Origin: Haloimpatiens lingqiaonensis
Lineage (GTDB): Bacteria > Bacillota > Clostridia > Clostridiales > Clostridiaceae
Assembly (NCBI RefSeq): GCF_044502415.1
Contig: NZ_CP172402.1
Length of the DNA: 64,000 nucleotides
Strand: one strand, 5' to 3'
Both the position numbers and the translations under genes were made by a program. Each line of letters begins with the position of its first letter. The stretch's first letter is position 1. Under the pieces are notes generated by a model. It searched no databases and was not told where the DNA came from. It saw nothing but the letters and a program-made list of their open reading frames with translations. Of this stretch, positions 1 to 9,186 are shown piece by piece.

Positions 1-1
1 T

Positions 2-136
2 TCACAAGAGATAAAAGAAAATAAATTACCTAAAACCGGTTCAGCTTTTGGTGGGGGAATTTTGGTAACTATAGGAACTACATTATCAGCATTAGGTATT
101 ACTTTAATGAAAAAAAATAAGAAAAAAGACAACTAA
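2..136 (+). CDS. C-terminus of an LPxTG cell-wall-anchored surface protein (5' end outside window)
   Basis: The frame is open from the window edge and gives 44 residues before the stop. It shows a textbook sortase signal: LPKTG, a hydrophobic stretch of about 20 residues and a basic tail (KKNKKKDN). Nothing of the functional domain is visible. It lies 52 bases upstream of a NEAT-domain LPxTG protein, with no terminator between, so it is probably the preceding gene of the same haem-uptake operon. By analogy with other clostridial and Isd loci it may be another haem or haemoglobin receptor; that is inference. Confidence 0.85.
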   Translation, partial: SQEIKENKLPKTGSAFGGGILVTIGTTLSALGITLMKKNKKKDN

Positions 137-188
137 GAGTTTTATGGAATGATTTGAAAAATATAAAAATTTGAGAGGAGAAAAATAA

Positions 189-953
189 ATGAAAAATAGA
201 GCGTTAAAAATTTTATTAATTACAGCAGTATCAGCAGGGATGGTATTATCACCATCAAAAGCTTTAGCTAAAGGGGTAAATGACAATAATAAAGGTTACG
301 GTATAGTGTTAGCAGCTAAAAGTTCAGCATTAGAAGATGGAAAGTATAGTGTAAGTATGCAGACTTTAAAGGAGAATGAGGATGACCTTTCAATGGCAGG
401 ACAGTATATAGAGAAAATGGTTACTTTAGATGTGAAAAATGGAGATATTTATTTAACTTTAAAACTTGAAAGAACGGATTGGATGAAGAATGTGAAAGTT
501 TTAGTAGACAATTCTCAGGTAAGCTACACTTCAGTAAAAAAAGAAGGAACTGCTGAATGGATTAAATTTAAAGTGCCAAGTGCAAAACCTCAAGTTAAAT
601 TGCGCATGAATGTAGTTCCTATGGGAAATGCTGAGGTAGCTTTTAGAGTTGTGCTTCAGGATGATATCACTAAGCTAGCAGATAGCTCTTCAAGTGATAA
701 AAAGGAAGAGTCAACAAATAAAAATCAATCTAAGAATGAAACTTCACAAAATAATTCAGGAAAAAAACTTTCAACAAAAACTTCAGATAAAAAGGTTAGT
801 AATAAAGTAAGTAACACAGTAAGTAATAAAGTAAAGAGTGAAGAAGGAGATACGTTACCACAAACTGGTTATCCAGTAGGACAAGCAGCTATATGGACAT
901 TAGGTGGACTTGCATTTTTAGGTGGAGGAGCATTTCTTAGAAAAAGAAAATAA
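189..953 (+). CDS. NEAT-domain LPxTG surface protein, haem acquisition
   Basis: 254 residues: signal peptide (about 1-28), one NEAT-like domain (about 44-162), a Lys/Ser/Asn-rich wall-spanning linker (about 165-220), then LPQTG at 223-227, a membrane segment and an RKRK tail. The SMAGQYIEK stretch at about 68-76 matches the Ser/Met haem-pocket helix of NEAT domains. The last strands, where haem-binding NEAT domains carry YxxxY, read AEVAF at about 148-152, so the usual axial tyrosine is missing. The ribosome site is GAGAGGAG. The gene precedes the haem ABC importer and sortase, so a cell-wall haem receptor or relay is likely; direct haem iron ligation is uncertain. Confidence 0.85.
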   Translation: MKNRALKILLITAVSAGMVLSPSKALAKGVNDNNKGYGIVLAAKSSALEDGKYSVSMQTLKENEDDLSMAGQYIEKMVTLDVKNGDIYLTLKLERTDWMKNVKVLVDNSQVSYTSVKKEGTAEWIKFKVPSAKPQVKLRMNVVPMGNAEVAFRVVLQDDITKLADSSSSDKKEESTNKNQSKNETSQNNSGKKLSTKTSDKKVSNKVSNTVSNKVKSEEGDTLPQTGYPVGQAAIWTLGGLAFLGGGAFLRKRK

Positions 954-971
954 AATTTAAAACAGGTGCCA

Positions 972-1024
972 AATCCACTGCAGTATTTAAAGGTTTTATT
1001 AATCTTAATATGCTGCAGTGGATT
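972..1024. repeat. Inverted repeat between NEAT protein and haem lipoprotein genes
   Basis: A perfect 12-bp inverted repeat (972-983 with 1013-1024), extendable by three pairs, encloses about 29 bases. There is no T-run after it, so it is not a typical intrinsic terminator. It could be an RNA processing or stabilising hairpin that sets different levels of the surface protein and the importer mRNA. Confidence 0.6.
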
Positions 1025-1064
1025 AAATATGAATGAATAAAGCTTTATCTTGTAGGAGGAAATT

Positions 1065-1949
1065 ATGAAAAGAGTTTTAGCTTTAGTAATGGCTGTTTTT
1101 ATGGGGATTTCTTTAGCAGCTTGTGGTAAAACAGAGAAAAAAGAAAATGTTTCACAGAAAAATTCTAAGGAACCTAGAATAATAGCTGGAAGTGTGGCAG
1201 TGGCGGAAATGCTAAATAAATTAGGTGTTAAAATAGTTGGAAGACCTACTACCCAATACCAGTTATCAAGTAATTTAAAGGAAATACCTGAAGTAGGGTT
1301 GCCTATGAATCCTGACTTAGAAAAGATTAAAACTTTAAAACCAGACCTATTTGTAACTTCAGGTGCGCTTCAAGATATGATAGGAAATAGACTTAAAGAA
1401 AATGGAATTAAAACTGAATTTTGTAATTTGGATTCTTATAATTCGGTGAAGGATACTATTAAAAAATTAGGAAGTAATTTTGGAAAAGAGGATAATGCAA
1501 ATAAAATTATTGATGAATTTGAAAAAAAGGAAAAAGAAATATTAAAGGGTGTTAATAAGGATAAAAAGGTAAAGGTAATGATTTTATTTGGTGCCCCAGG
1601 ACATTTTATGTTATCTAGCAAGAATTCTTTTGTGGGAAGCTTAATAGAGGAGCTTGGGGGAGAAAATATAGCATCACAGGTTAATATGAAGGGCCAATAT
1701 GTTCCATTTTCATTAGAAAGTGCATTGAAGGAAAATCCTGATGTGATTTTTAGAATGTACCATGGATACATTGATGAAGCTAAAAAGCAGGTAGATGAGG
1801 AATTTAAAAATAATCCTCAATGGAGAAAATTTAAAGCTATTAAAGAGAATAAAGTATATGATTTAGATCCAAAGACTTTTGGAGTTACAGGGGATATAAA
1901 GGCTATTGAGTCTTTAGAAAAAATGAAAGACTATCTTTATGGAGTTTAA
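1065..1949 (+). CDS. Haem/iron-complex ABC transporter substrate-binding lipoprotein (IsdE/FepB-like)
   Basis: 294 residues with a lipoprotein signal: LAAC puts the lipidated cysteine at residue 20, followed by a polar linker. The body has the helical-backbone binding fold typical of haem and siderophore proteins (IIAGSVAVAEMLNKLGVK near 39-56; KIKTLKPDLFVTSG; a C-terminal FKAIKENKVYDLDP). An AGGAGG site lies about 7 bases before the ATG. Permease and ATPase genes follow directly. The cargo is inferred to be haem from the upstream NEAT protein and the sortase; a siderophore cannot be excluded. Confidence 0.88.
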   Translation: MKRVLALVMAVFMGISLAACGKTEKKENVSQKNSKEPRIIAGSVAVAEMLNKLGVKIVGRPTTQYQLSSNLKEIPEVGLPMNPDLEKIKTLKPDLFVTSGALQDMIGNRLKENGIKTEFCNLDSYNSVKDTIKKLGSNFGKEDNANKIIDEFEKKEKEILKGVNKDKKVKVMILFGAPGHFMLSSKNSFVGSLIEELGGENIASQVNMKGQYVPFSLESALKENPDVIFRMYHGYIDEAKKQVDEEFKNNPQWRKFKAIKENKVYDLDPKTFGVTGDIKAIESLEKMKDYLYGV

Positions 1950-2019
1950 AAAAGAATATAAAAAGTGGATATAAAATAAGTTGATATATATATCTACATA
2001 AAAGAAAATGGTGAATAAC

Positions 2020-3006
2020 ATGAAAAATATAAAAGATAAAACTAAAGTAGTAATAATATTTTTAACTTTAATTCTATTGATGTTTCTAGTTTTTGCTACT
2101 ATTGGCATAGGTAGTGCAGATATAACTCTTAAGGAGGTATTTGATACTATCATGGGCAATGGTAGTGAAATAAATGAAAGTATAATATGGGATATGCGTT
2201 TGCCAAGAATTATATTAGCTGTATTTGTAGGGGCGGCCCTATCCATATCCGGCGCACTTTTGCAATCAGTTATGAGAAATCCTTTGGCAGATCCAGGAAT
2301 TACTGGGGTTTCATCAGGAGGAAGTTTAGCGGCAATTTTAATAATGTTATATTTTCCACAATTCTATAGAGCCCTTCCATTAGCGGCTTTTTTAGGCGCT
2401 ATGATAGCTTGTATTTTAGTATTTGTTCTTTCTTGGGACAAAGGAATAAAACCTATAAGAGTGATTTTATCAGGTGTAGCTGTAAACGCTATGTTTGTAG
2501 GGTTTACTTCATTATTGGCAATTATGAATAGCGAAAAGATTCAAGGTGTTTTATTGTGGATAAATGGTAGTTTAGCTTATAGAGGGTGGAAAGAAGTTGG
2601 ATATTTTCTACCTTATTGTATTATAGGAATAGTGTTATCAATGTTCTGCATTAAAGGTGCTAATATATTGGCACTGGGAGATGATATTGCTACTAATTTA
2701 GGTGTCAATGTAAATAGAACTAGGATATGTATATCTTTGGTAGCAGTTTTTTTGGCAGGAATAAGCACATCAGCTGTTGGAATAATAGGATTTATAGGAC
2801 TTATAGTTCCACATATTTGTAGGCTATTATTAGGTTCAGATTATAAATTTTTGATTCCTATGAGTGCAGTTACCGGTGGAGTTATATTACTTTTAGCTGA
2901 TACATTGGCTAGATATATAGCAAGACCTATAGAATTGCCTGTGGGAGTAATAATGGCTATGCTGGGAGCTCCATTCTTCTTGATTTTATTAAGGAGGAAT
3001 AAATAA
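2020..3006 (+). CDS. FecCD-family permease of the haem/iron-complex importer
   Basis: About 328 residues and highly hydrophobic, with the FecCD family pattern: MRLPRIILAVFVGAALSISGALLQ near the N-terminus, NPLADPGITGVSSGGSLAA, and GIIGFIGLIVPHICRLLLGSDYKFLIP towards the C-terminus, the cytoplasmic loop that contacts the ATPase. It would form the membrane homodimer of the importer. The ATG at 2020 is preceded by GGTG; an in-frame ATG at 2008 adds four residues and is equally possible. The ATPase start follows the stop by one base, so translation is probably coupled. Confidence 0.9.
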   Translation: MKNIKDKTKVVIIFLTLILLMFLVFATIGIGSADITLKEVFDTIMGNGSEINESIIWDMRLPRIILAVFVGAALSISGALLQSVMRNPLADPGITGVSSGGSLAAILIMLYFPQFYRALPLAAFLGAMIACILVFVLSWDKGIKPIRVILSGVAVNAMFVGFTSLLAIMNSEKIQGVLLWINGSLAYRGWKEVGYFLPYCIIGIVLSMFCIKGANILALGDDIATNLGVNVNRTRICISLVAVFLAGISTSAVGIIGFIGLIVPHICRLLLGSDYKFLIPMSAVTGGVILLLADTLARYIARPIELPVGVIMAMLGAPFFLILLRRNK

Positions 3007-3007
3007 A

Positions 3008-3787
3008 ATGCTTAGAGTAAATGAGTTTAAAGTAGGTTATGACAATAAGGTTGTAGTTAAAGATTTTAGTATGCATGTTAAAAAAGGAGAAGTTGTAACG
3101 ATAATTGGGCCTAATGGTTCTGGAAAATCTACAGTTTTAAAAGCTATTGGAAGACTTTTAAAACCTATGGACGGTACTGTTTATTTAGATGGAAAATCTA
3201 TTTGGAATATGAAGGGAAAAGAAATAGCAAAAGAAATGGCGTGTCTTTCTCAGCATAATTTTGCCCCGGAAGATATGAGTGTGAAAAAGCTTATTGGTTT
3301 CGGAAGAAATCCTCATAAAAATTGGCTTGAGGGCTTAAATAAAGAAGATGAATCTATAGTAGAATGGGCTATTGAAAAAACTAACTTAAAGCATATTGAG
3401 GATAAAGGTATGATGAATATTTCTGGTGGAGAAAGGCAGAGAGCTTGGATAGCTATGGCCCTTGCTCAAAAACCAAAAATACTTCTTTTAGATGAACCTA
3501 CCACTTATTTAGATATAAATAACCAAATAGAGATATTAGATTTGGTTAAGGAATTAAATGAAAAATTACAATTAACAGTTATAATGGTTTTGCATGATTT
3601 AAATCAAGCAGCAAAATATAGTGATAGAGTTTTAGTGATAAAGGATGGAAATATTAAAGGTGTTGGTAAGCCAGAAAATATTTTAAATGAAAAGTTAATA
3701 AAAGATGTGTATAAGGTAGAAATGAATATATTAAGAAATCAATTTGGCGAAAAGTTAGTATTTATTCCAAAACAAATTTGTAATTAA
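3008..3787 (+). CDS. ATP-binding protein of the haem/iron-complex importer (FecE/FhuC-like)
   Basis: 259 residues with a complete nucleotide-binding domain: Walker A GPNGSGKST (34-42), Q-loop SQHNF near 81, signature ISGGERQR (about 138-145), Walker B ILLLDEPT (about 158-165) and an H-loop in VLHDLNQAAKYSD. This is the FecE/FhuC/BtuD pattern that powers uptake. Its AGGAGG ribosome site lies inside the end of the permease gene, so the two proteins should be made in step. It completes the lipoprotein-permease-ATPase importer. Confidence 0.92.
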   Translation: MLRVNEFKVGYDNKVVVKDFSMHVKKGEVVTIIGPNGSGKSTVLKAIGRLLKPMDGTVYLDGKSIWNMKGKEIAKEMACLSQHNFAPEDMSVKKLIGFGRNPHKNWLEGLNKEDESIVEWAIEKTNLKHIEDKGMMNISGGERQRAWIAMALAQKPKILLLDEPTTYLDINNQIEILDLVKELNEKLQLTVIMVLHDLNQAAKYSDRVLVIKDGNIKGVGKPENILNEKLIKDVYKVEMNILRNQFGEKLVFIPKQICN

Positions 3788-3893
3788 AATAATTACTATG
3801 GTTTAAAAGAGGTTTAGAAATATCTAAAATAGATGTAGTTGTACAGCATTATTATTTTTTATAGTAATTATGTTTATGTGGAGTGAAGAGTAC

Positions 3894-4520
3894 ATGAAGA
3901 AAAATATTTTAGCGTTAATTGTAATGATAACTGGTTTAGTATTAATTTGTGCCATGGTTACTATTAAAACATATTCTAAAAATAAAGAAAATAATTCAAT
4001 AAATGGTTTTAATAAAGAAATAGAAAAGACTCAATTATATGAGAGAGAAGATAATAAAAATAAAAAATTAAAAACAGAAGGAAAACATAGTGAGTCCAGT
4101 AATGTGAAAAGTGAAAATATAAGATTAAATGAGGAAATAGCATTAATTCAGATACCTTCTATAAATTTAAAGTCTGTTATTGTTCAAGGAGTAGAAAAGG
4201 AACAACTTAAATATCATTTAGGGCATTTTACCAGTACTCCTTTACCAGGTGATTTTGGCAATTTTTCCATAGCAGGCCATAGTAGTTATGTTTATAATGA
4301 AATTTTAAATAATTTACATAAGGTGAAAAAAGGAGACAAAATCATAATAAAAACTAAAAAACAACAATTTGAATATGAAATATATGGTAAAAGCATAGTT
4401 GAACCAACAGAAATGAGTGTTTTAGATAGTGATTTGGAGAAAAAAACTATTACTATAGTAACTTGTGCAGAAAAAGGCAAAAGGCGACTTATAGTAAAAG
4501 GTGAAATACTAATGGAGTGA
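3894..4520 (+). CDS. Sortase of class A/D type
   Basis: 208 residues from this ATG: one N-terminal membrane anchor (about 3-24), a long charged linker, then a sortase fold. The catalytic set is visible: His129 in IAGHSS, Cys191 in TIVTCAEK and Arg197/198 in GKRRLIV. The VEPTEMSVLD stretch before the Cys resembles class A/D sortases. The SrtB hallmarks of Staphylococcus isd loci are absent. Its place directly after the haem importer suggests that it anchors the upstream LPKTG and LPQTG proteins, though it could also serve the LPKTG protein near 18430. An ATG at 3870 is in frame but has a worse context. Confidence 0.88.
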   Translation: MKKNILALIVMITGLVLICAMVTIKTYSKNKENNSINGFNKEIEKTQLYEREDNKNKKLKTEGKHSESSNVKSENIRLNEEIALIQIPSINLKSVIVQGVEKEQLKYHLGHFTSTPLPGDFGNFSIAGHSSYVYNEILNNLHKVKKGDKIIIKTKKQQFEYEIYGKSIVEPTEMSVLDSDLEKKTITIVTCAEKGKRRLIVKGEILME

Positions 4521-4572
4521 AAATTTTATTTGAAATTAAGACTTTTTTAATGAAAGGAGTTTTAAGTATATA

Positions 4573-6315
4573 ATGATAAATAAAAGATTGATACATCTGG
4601 TAGAAGGTTGTAAAAAGTGGATTTTAGCCACAGTGCTAACTAATTGGATAAGCCTTTTATTTAATATAATTGCTATAATTTCTATAGCTAACTATATGGA
4701 ATTGATATATTTAAATGGAGTGGATATTAAAAGTACAGCAAATGTTTTTGCTATTGTGTTTATTACCATAATAGTTAGATTTTTATGTAATTATAATTCT
4801 TCTGAGTTTTCTAGCAGATGTGCTGAGGATTCTAAGACTTGCCTTAGAAAAACAATTTATAATAAATTGTTGGACTTAGGTGTGCATTATAATGAGAAAA
4901 ATTCTACATCTGAAGTGGTGCAGGTGGCTATAGATGGTATTGAACAGTTGGAAATATATTTTGGAAGATATTTACCACAATTTTTCTATAGTTTATTGGC
5001 ACCTTTAACTTTGTTTGTGGTGGTTAGTTTTATAAGCTTTAAGGCAGCAATGGTGCTTTTAATATGTGTACCATTGATCCCTATGTCAATAGTTGCAATA
5101 ATGAAGATAGCCAAAAAGCTTCTTGCAAGCTATTGGGGTGTATATGTTAATCTTGGAGATACATTTTTAGAAAATCTTCAAGGACTTACTACATTGAAAA
5201 TATATCAAAGGGATGGAGAAAAGAATGAAAAGATGAATTTAGAGGCAGAAAATTTTAGAAAAATAACTATGAAAGTGTTACTTATGCAGCTAAATTCTAT
5301 AAATATCATGGATTTAATAGCTTTTGGCGGTAGTGCTGTAGGTATAATAATAGCATTAAAACAATTGGCCATAGGAAAAATAAGCATGTCTGGGGCAATT
5401 TCTATTATATTACTTTCAGCGGAATTTTTTATACCCTTAAGACTTTTAGGCTCTTTTTTTCATATTGCTATGAATGGAATGGCAGCAGCAGAAAAGATAT
5501 TTAAAATAATAGATACTCCTGTAGAAAATTTTGAAAATAAAGAAGTAGAAAATTTAAATAATATAAATATTAAATTTAGAAATTTTGACTTTTCTTATGA
5601 AGAGGATAGAAGGGTTCTTGAAAATGTGAACTTGGATATAAAAAATGGTAATTTAACAGCTTTAGTTGGGGCTTCAGGTTGTGGGAAGAGTACCATTTCC
5701 AATATAATAATGGGATTTTATAGAAACTATAATGGTGAAGTTTTAATTAATGATGTAGAACTTAAAAATATAAGTGAAAAGCAATTACGAAGAAAAATTA
5801 ATTTGGTTAATCACAATAGCTATATTTTTACTGGTACCATTGAGGAAAATTTAAAAATGGGAAAGGCTGATGCTAGAAAGGAAGAAATGTATAGGGTGCT
5901 TAAGCAAGTGAATTTATATGATTTTGTAATGTCCTTGGAGGATGGATTGAGTTTTAAAATAAAAGATGGGGGAAGTAACCTATCAGGAGGACAAAAACAA
6001 AGGCTTGCCCTTGCTAGAGCTTTATTATATGATAGTGAAATTTATATATTTGATGAAGCTACATCTAATATTGATGTGGAAAGTGAAAATGAAATTATGC
6101 AGGTTGTACATGAACTGGCTAAAGAGAAAACTGTTATTTTGATTTCTCATAGGCTTTATAATGTAAGAAAAGCTCAGAGTATATATGTGCTAAAAGATGG
6201 ACAAGTGAAAGAATGTGGAAATCATAGGGAGCTTATGAGCAAAAAAGGTGAATATTTTAATTTGGTTAATGAACAGCAGCAATTAGAGAAAATAGGAGGT
6301 GAGGAATGTGCCTAA
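4573..6315 (+). CDS. CydD-like ABC exporter half-transporter
   Basis: 580 residues: an N-terminal six-helix exporter domain (about 15-300), including YFGRYLPQFFYSLLAPLTLF as seen in CydD proteins. A nucleotide-binding domain follows with Walker A GASGCGKST (near 366), signature LSGGQKQR (near 474), Walker B IYIFDEAT and H-loop LISHRL. CydDC exports reduced thiols and can bind haem. No cytochrome bd genes are visible, so export or handling of haem or iron compounds beside the haem locus is an alternative. The partner downstream is broken, so this half may lack a functional dimer. Confidence 0.82.
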   Translation: MINKRLIHLVEGCKKWILATVLTNWISLLFNIIAIISIANYMELIYLNGVDIKSTANVFAIVFITIIVRFLCNYNSSEFSSRCAEDSKTCLRKTIYNKLLDLGVHYNEKNSTSEVVQVAIDGIEQLEIYFGRYLPQFFYSLLAPLTLFVVVSFISFKAAMVLLICVPLIPMSIVAIMKIAKKLLASYWGVYVNLGDTFLENLQGLTTLKIYQRDGEKNEKMNLEAENFRKITMKVLLMQLNSINIMDLIAFGGSAVGIIIALKQLAIGKISMSGAISIILLSAEFFIPLRLLGSFFHIAMNGMAAAEKIFKIIDTPVENFENKEVENLNNINIKFRNFDFSYEEDRRVLENVNLDIKNGNLTALVGASGCGKSTISNIIMGFYRNYNGEVLINDVELKNISEKQLRRKINLVNHNSYIFTGTIEENLKMGKADARKEEMYRVLKQVNLYDFVMSLEDGLSFKIKDGGSNLSGGQKQRLALARALLYDSEIYIFDEATSNIDVESENEIMQVVHELAKEKTVILISHRLYNVRKAQSIYVLKDGQVKECGNHRELMSKKGEYFNLVNEQQQLEKIGGEECA

Positions 6316-7751
6316 AAAACGTAGAAGCGGAATAACTATAATGTTAAGTCTTATAGGACTTGTAAAACCGCTAATTCATGTGATGCTTATAACCATAACC
6401 ATGGGGGTTTTAGGATATTTGGCATCGATTTTCATTACTGTTTATGGAAGTATAGGAGTTTCACAGTATTTAGGATTTAATATGGGAATTGATATGAAAG
6501 GAATCTTTACTATAGTGGTATTTTTTGCTGTAATAAGGGGTTTTTTAAGATATTTAGAACAATATTCAGGTCATTATATAGCTTTTAAGTTATTAGCTAT
6601 TTTGAGAGATAATATTTTTAAAAAGCTTAGGGAGCTTTCACCTGCAAAACTGGAAGGACAGGAAAAAGGAAATCTTATATCTATAATAACCACTGATATT
6701 GAGCTTCTAGAGGTTTTTTATGCACATACCATTGCCCCTGTGGTTATAGGAGTTTTAACTTCATTAATTATGATTTTGTATATTGGAAAAAAACATGTTT
6801 ATCTTGGAATGGTGGCTTTTTTAGGATATTTTACTGTAGGGTTTATAATTCCTTATTTTTCTTCCAAACTTGGAAATGATGCAGGAGTTAATTATAGAAA
6901 CTCCTTTGGAAAGATGAATAGTTATATGTTAGATTCATTAAAGGGAATTAAAGAAATAATAATGTTTAATTTAGGGGATAAAAGACTTTCCTATATAGAT
7001 AACAAGGGGAAAGAATTAAATAATCATTTAAGAACTATAAAAAAACATGAGGGTATAGTAAGAGCTTGTACAGACACAGCTATTTTGAGTACTACTGCTT
7101 TGATGTTATTTTTAGGTGTGTATTTACTTAAATTAAATTTAATAGATTTTAAAGATGTGCTAATTTCTACAGTAGCTATTATGAGCTCCTTTGGACCTGT
7201 GGTAGCTTTGAGCAATTTATCAAATACTTTAGTTCAAACTTTAGCTTCAGGAGAAAGAGTATTAAATTTGTTAGAGGAAGAGCCAATGGTAAGGGAGATT
7301 TATGATAAAAATAATGTAGAAGCTGGGGATATAAAGGTTTCCAATGTAAGTTTTTCTTATATGAAAAACAAACCTATCATTAAAGATTTAAATCTTAAGT
7401 TAAAGTCAGGAAAGATTATAGGAATAGTTGGAGAAAGTGGTTCTGGAAAGAGTACTCTTTTAAAATTATTTATGAGATTTTGGGATGCAACTAAGGGAAG
7501 TATAGAAATAAATAATGAAGACATAAAAAATGTTAATACAGATTCTTTAAGAAATATTGAAAGTTTTGTAACTCAAGAGACTTTTTTATTTAATGATACC
7601 ATAGAATAAAACATATGAGTTGCTAAGAAAGGAGCTACTTTAGAAGAGATTAAAGAAGCTGCAAAAAAAGCCTCTATACATGATTTTATAGAAAGCTTAC
7701 CTAATGTTTGTATTAACCCACGATAAAGCATTGACAACACATGAAAATTAG
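6308..7751 (+). pseudogene. Broken CydC-like ABC exporter half-transporter
   Basis: The frame starts at a GTG (6308) about 7 bases after AGGAGG, overlapping the end of the CydD-like gene. It encodes an exporter membrane domain and Walker A GESGSGKST, but stops at 7609 just after the Q-loop (FVTQETFLFNDTIE). Downstream, another frame continues the family sequence at about 7626-7710 (AKKGATLEEIKEAAKKAS...). After that a jump leads to VLTHDKALT near 7720-7737. The signature and Walker B region is therefore missing. A frameshift plus an internal deletion have removed the second half of the ATPase domain. Confidence 0.85.
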
Positions 7752-7759
7752 CATAGAAT
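7731..7759 (+). promoter_or_regulatory. Sigma-A promoter of the TetR gene
   Basis: TTGACA (7731-7736), a 17-base spacer and TAGAAT (7754-7759). Transcription would start near 7766, which rules out the in-frame ATG at 7741 as the start of the regulator and supports the ATG at 7783. The promoter lies in the tail of the broken exporter gene. Confidence 0.75.
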
Positions 7760-7782
7760 CAAAAGTGAACGGGGGTTTTCTA

Positions 7783-8385
7783 ATGCAATATTTAAAAGAC
7801 GAAGTTAGAAATAGTATAGCAGTGGCAGCTTTAAAGGAATTTAAGGAATTAGGTTATGAAGGTGCGTCTATAAGAAACATAGCTAAAAGAGCAAATACTT
7901 CAGTGGGAAATATATATAAGTATTTTAAGTCTAAAGAGGATTTATATGAGAATTTAATAGGCTCAGTGTATTATAAACTTATGGATTATATTAATCAGTT
8001 TCATAAGGTTGAGATTAATGATAAGGCTGAAGAAATATTTTATGGACTTATGGAAAAAATAATGGAGATATTTAATGATAATAGTACAGAGATTGCCATA
8101 CTGCTTAATAAAAGTAATGGATCTAAATATGAGAATTGCAAGAGCACATTTGTTGATTTTATAACTAGAATTGTTGCAGAGACTGTAAATTATGAAATGT
8201 CTTTGCAAGGAAGAAGGCTTAAAGACAATTTTATTATTTATCTTATTTCTAATAGTCTTGTAGAAAGTATTTCAATTATACTCGAGGAGAGAGAAGACGG
8301 AGCCGAAGTAAGAAGACTTATACTTAATATAATTGACATTTTTTATATGAATCTTAAGGATAAATTGGACAGCGAGCAAATATAA
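7783..8385 (+). CDS. TetR/AcrR-family transcriptional regulator
   Basis: 200 residues from ATG 7783, preceded by GGGGG. The N-terminal helix-turn-helix is typical of the family: AALKEFKELGYEGASIRNIAKRANTSVGNIYKYFKSKEDLYENLI (about 10-55). The rest is a variable helical ligand and dimer domain. It sits directly upstream of an ABC system in the same direction, separated by a short gap with a 12-bp palindrome. It probably represses that transporter, and perhaps itself, and responds to an unknown compound. Confidence 0.88.
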   Translation: MQYLKDEVRNSIAVAALKEFKELGYEGASIRNIAKRANTSVGNIYKYFKSKEDLYENLIGSVYYKLMDYINQFHKVEINDKAEEIFYGLMEKIMEIFNDNSTEIAILLNKSNGSKYENCKSTFVDFITRIVAETVNYEMSLQGRRLKDNFIIYLISNSLVESISIILEEREDGAEVRRLILNIIDIFYMNLKDKLDSEQI

Positions 8386-8440
8386 TAGGCTTATTTTTGT
8401 TATCTTATTAATGGGTAACAATATTTTTTAAAACAAAAGA

Positions 8441-8452
8441 GAACCATGGTTC
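8441..8452. promoter_or_regulatory. Putative TetR operator palindrome
   Basis: GAACCATGGTTC is a perfect 12-bp palindrome between the TetR gene and the transporter ATPase, 27 bases before the start codon. Location and symmetry fit an operator for the adjacent regulator. This is inferred only from position. Confidence 0.45.
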
Positions 8453-8479
8453 ACAAGAATGATTGGAGGAATGTAATTA

Positions 8480-9184
8480 ATGGCAAGTTTTATAGAATTA
8501 AAAAATGTAAAAAAGACTTATGATATGGGAGAAGTTATTATTAAGGCGGTAGATGGAGTTTCTTTTTCAATAGACAAGGGAGAATTTGTTGTTGTTCTTG
8601 GTCCTAGTGGAGCGGGAAAATCTACTATTCTTAATCTTTTAGGTGGTATGGATCATGCAACAGATGGGAATATATACATAGATGGAAAAGACATTAGCAA
8701 ATATAATAAAAAAATGCTTACAAAGTACAGACGTGAAGATATAGGTTTTGTATTTCAGTTTTATAATTTAGTTCAGAATTTAAATGCAGTGGAAAATGTG
8801 GAACTTGCAGTGGAGATATGCAAGAACCCAATGAAGCCAGTAGAAGTGCTTAAAAATGTAGGACTTGAACATAGATTATTTAATTTTCCTTCTCAGCTTT
8901 CAGGAGGAGAGCAACAAAGGGTGTCTATTGCAAGAGCCATTGCTAAAAATCCTAAATTACTTCTTTGTGATGAGCCTACGGGAGCGTTAGATTATAATAC
9001 TGGAAAATCTATACTTAAGCTTTTAGCAGATACTGCAAAGAAATACTGCATGACCATTGTGGTTATTACACATAATTCTGCCATAGCTCCAATTGCTGAC
9101 AAGGTTATAAATGTGAAAAATGGAATGGTTGAAAGTATAAAGAAAAATTCTAATCCTATTTCAATAGAAAGTATAGAGTGGTAA
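8480..9184 (+). CDS. MacB/LolD-type ABC transporter ATP-binding protein
   Basis: 234 residues: Walker A GPSGAGKST, Q-loop FVFQFYNLVQNLNAVENVEL, signature LSGGEQQRVSIARA, Walker B LLLCDEPTGALD and an H-loop in VVITHN. The DEPTGALD and FYNL features mark the MacB/LolD/BceA branch, which works with FtsX-type permeases. The ribosome site is TGGAGG. The gene overlaps the region of the following permease start, so the pair is co-translated. The likely role is mechanotransmission or export of peptides, antibiotics or lipids under control of the upstream TetR protein. Confidence 0.9.
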   Translation: MASFIELKNVKKTYDMGEVIIKAVDGVSFSIDKGEFVVVLGPSGAGKSTILNLLGGMDHATDGNIYIDGKDISKYNKKMLTKYRREDIGFVFQFYNLVQNLNAVENVELAVEICKNPMKPVEVLKNVGLEHRLFNFPSQLSGGEQQRVSIARAIAKNPKLLLCDEPTGALDYNTGKSILKLLADTAKKYCMTIVVITHNSAIAPIADKVINVKNGMVESIKKNSNPISIESIEW

Positions 9185-9186
9185 TT

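Noticed and set aside
4573..7609. Naming the exporter pair cydDC as part of cytochrome bd assembly
   Set aside because: No cydAB genes are near, the organism looks like an anaerobe, and the pair sits beside haem uptake; only the family resemblance is supported.
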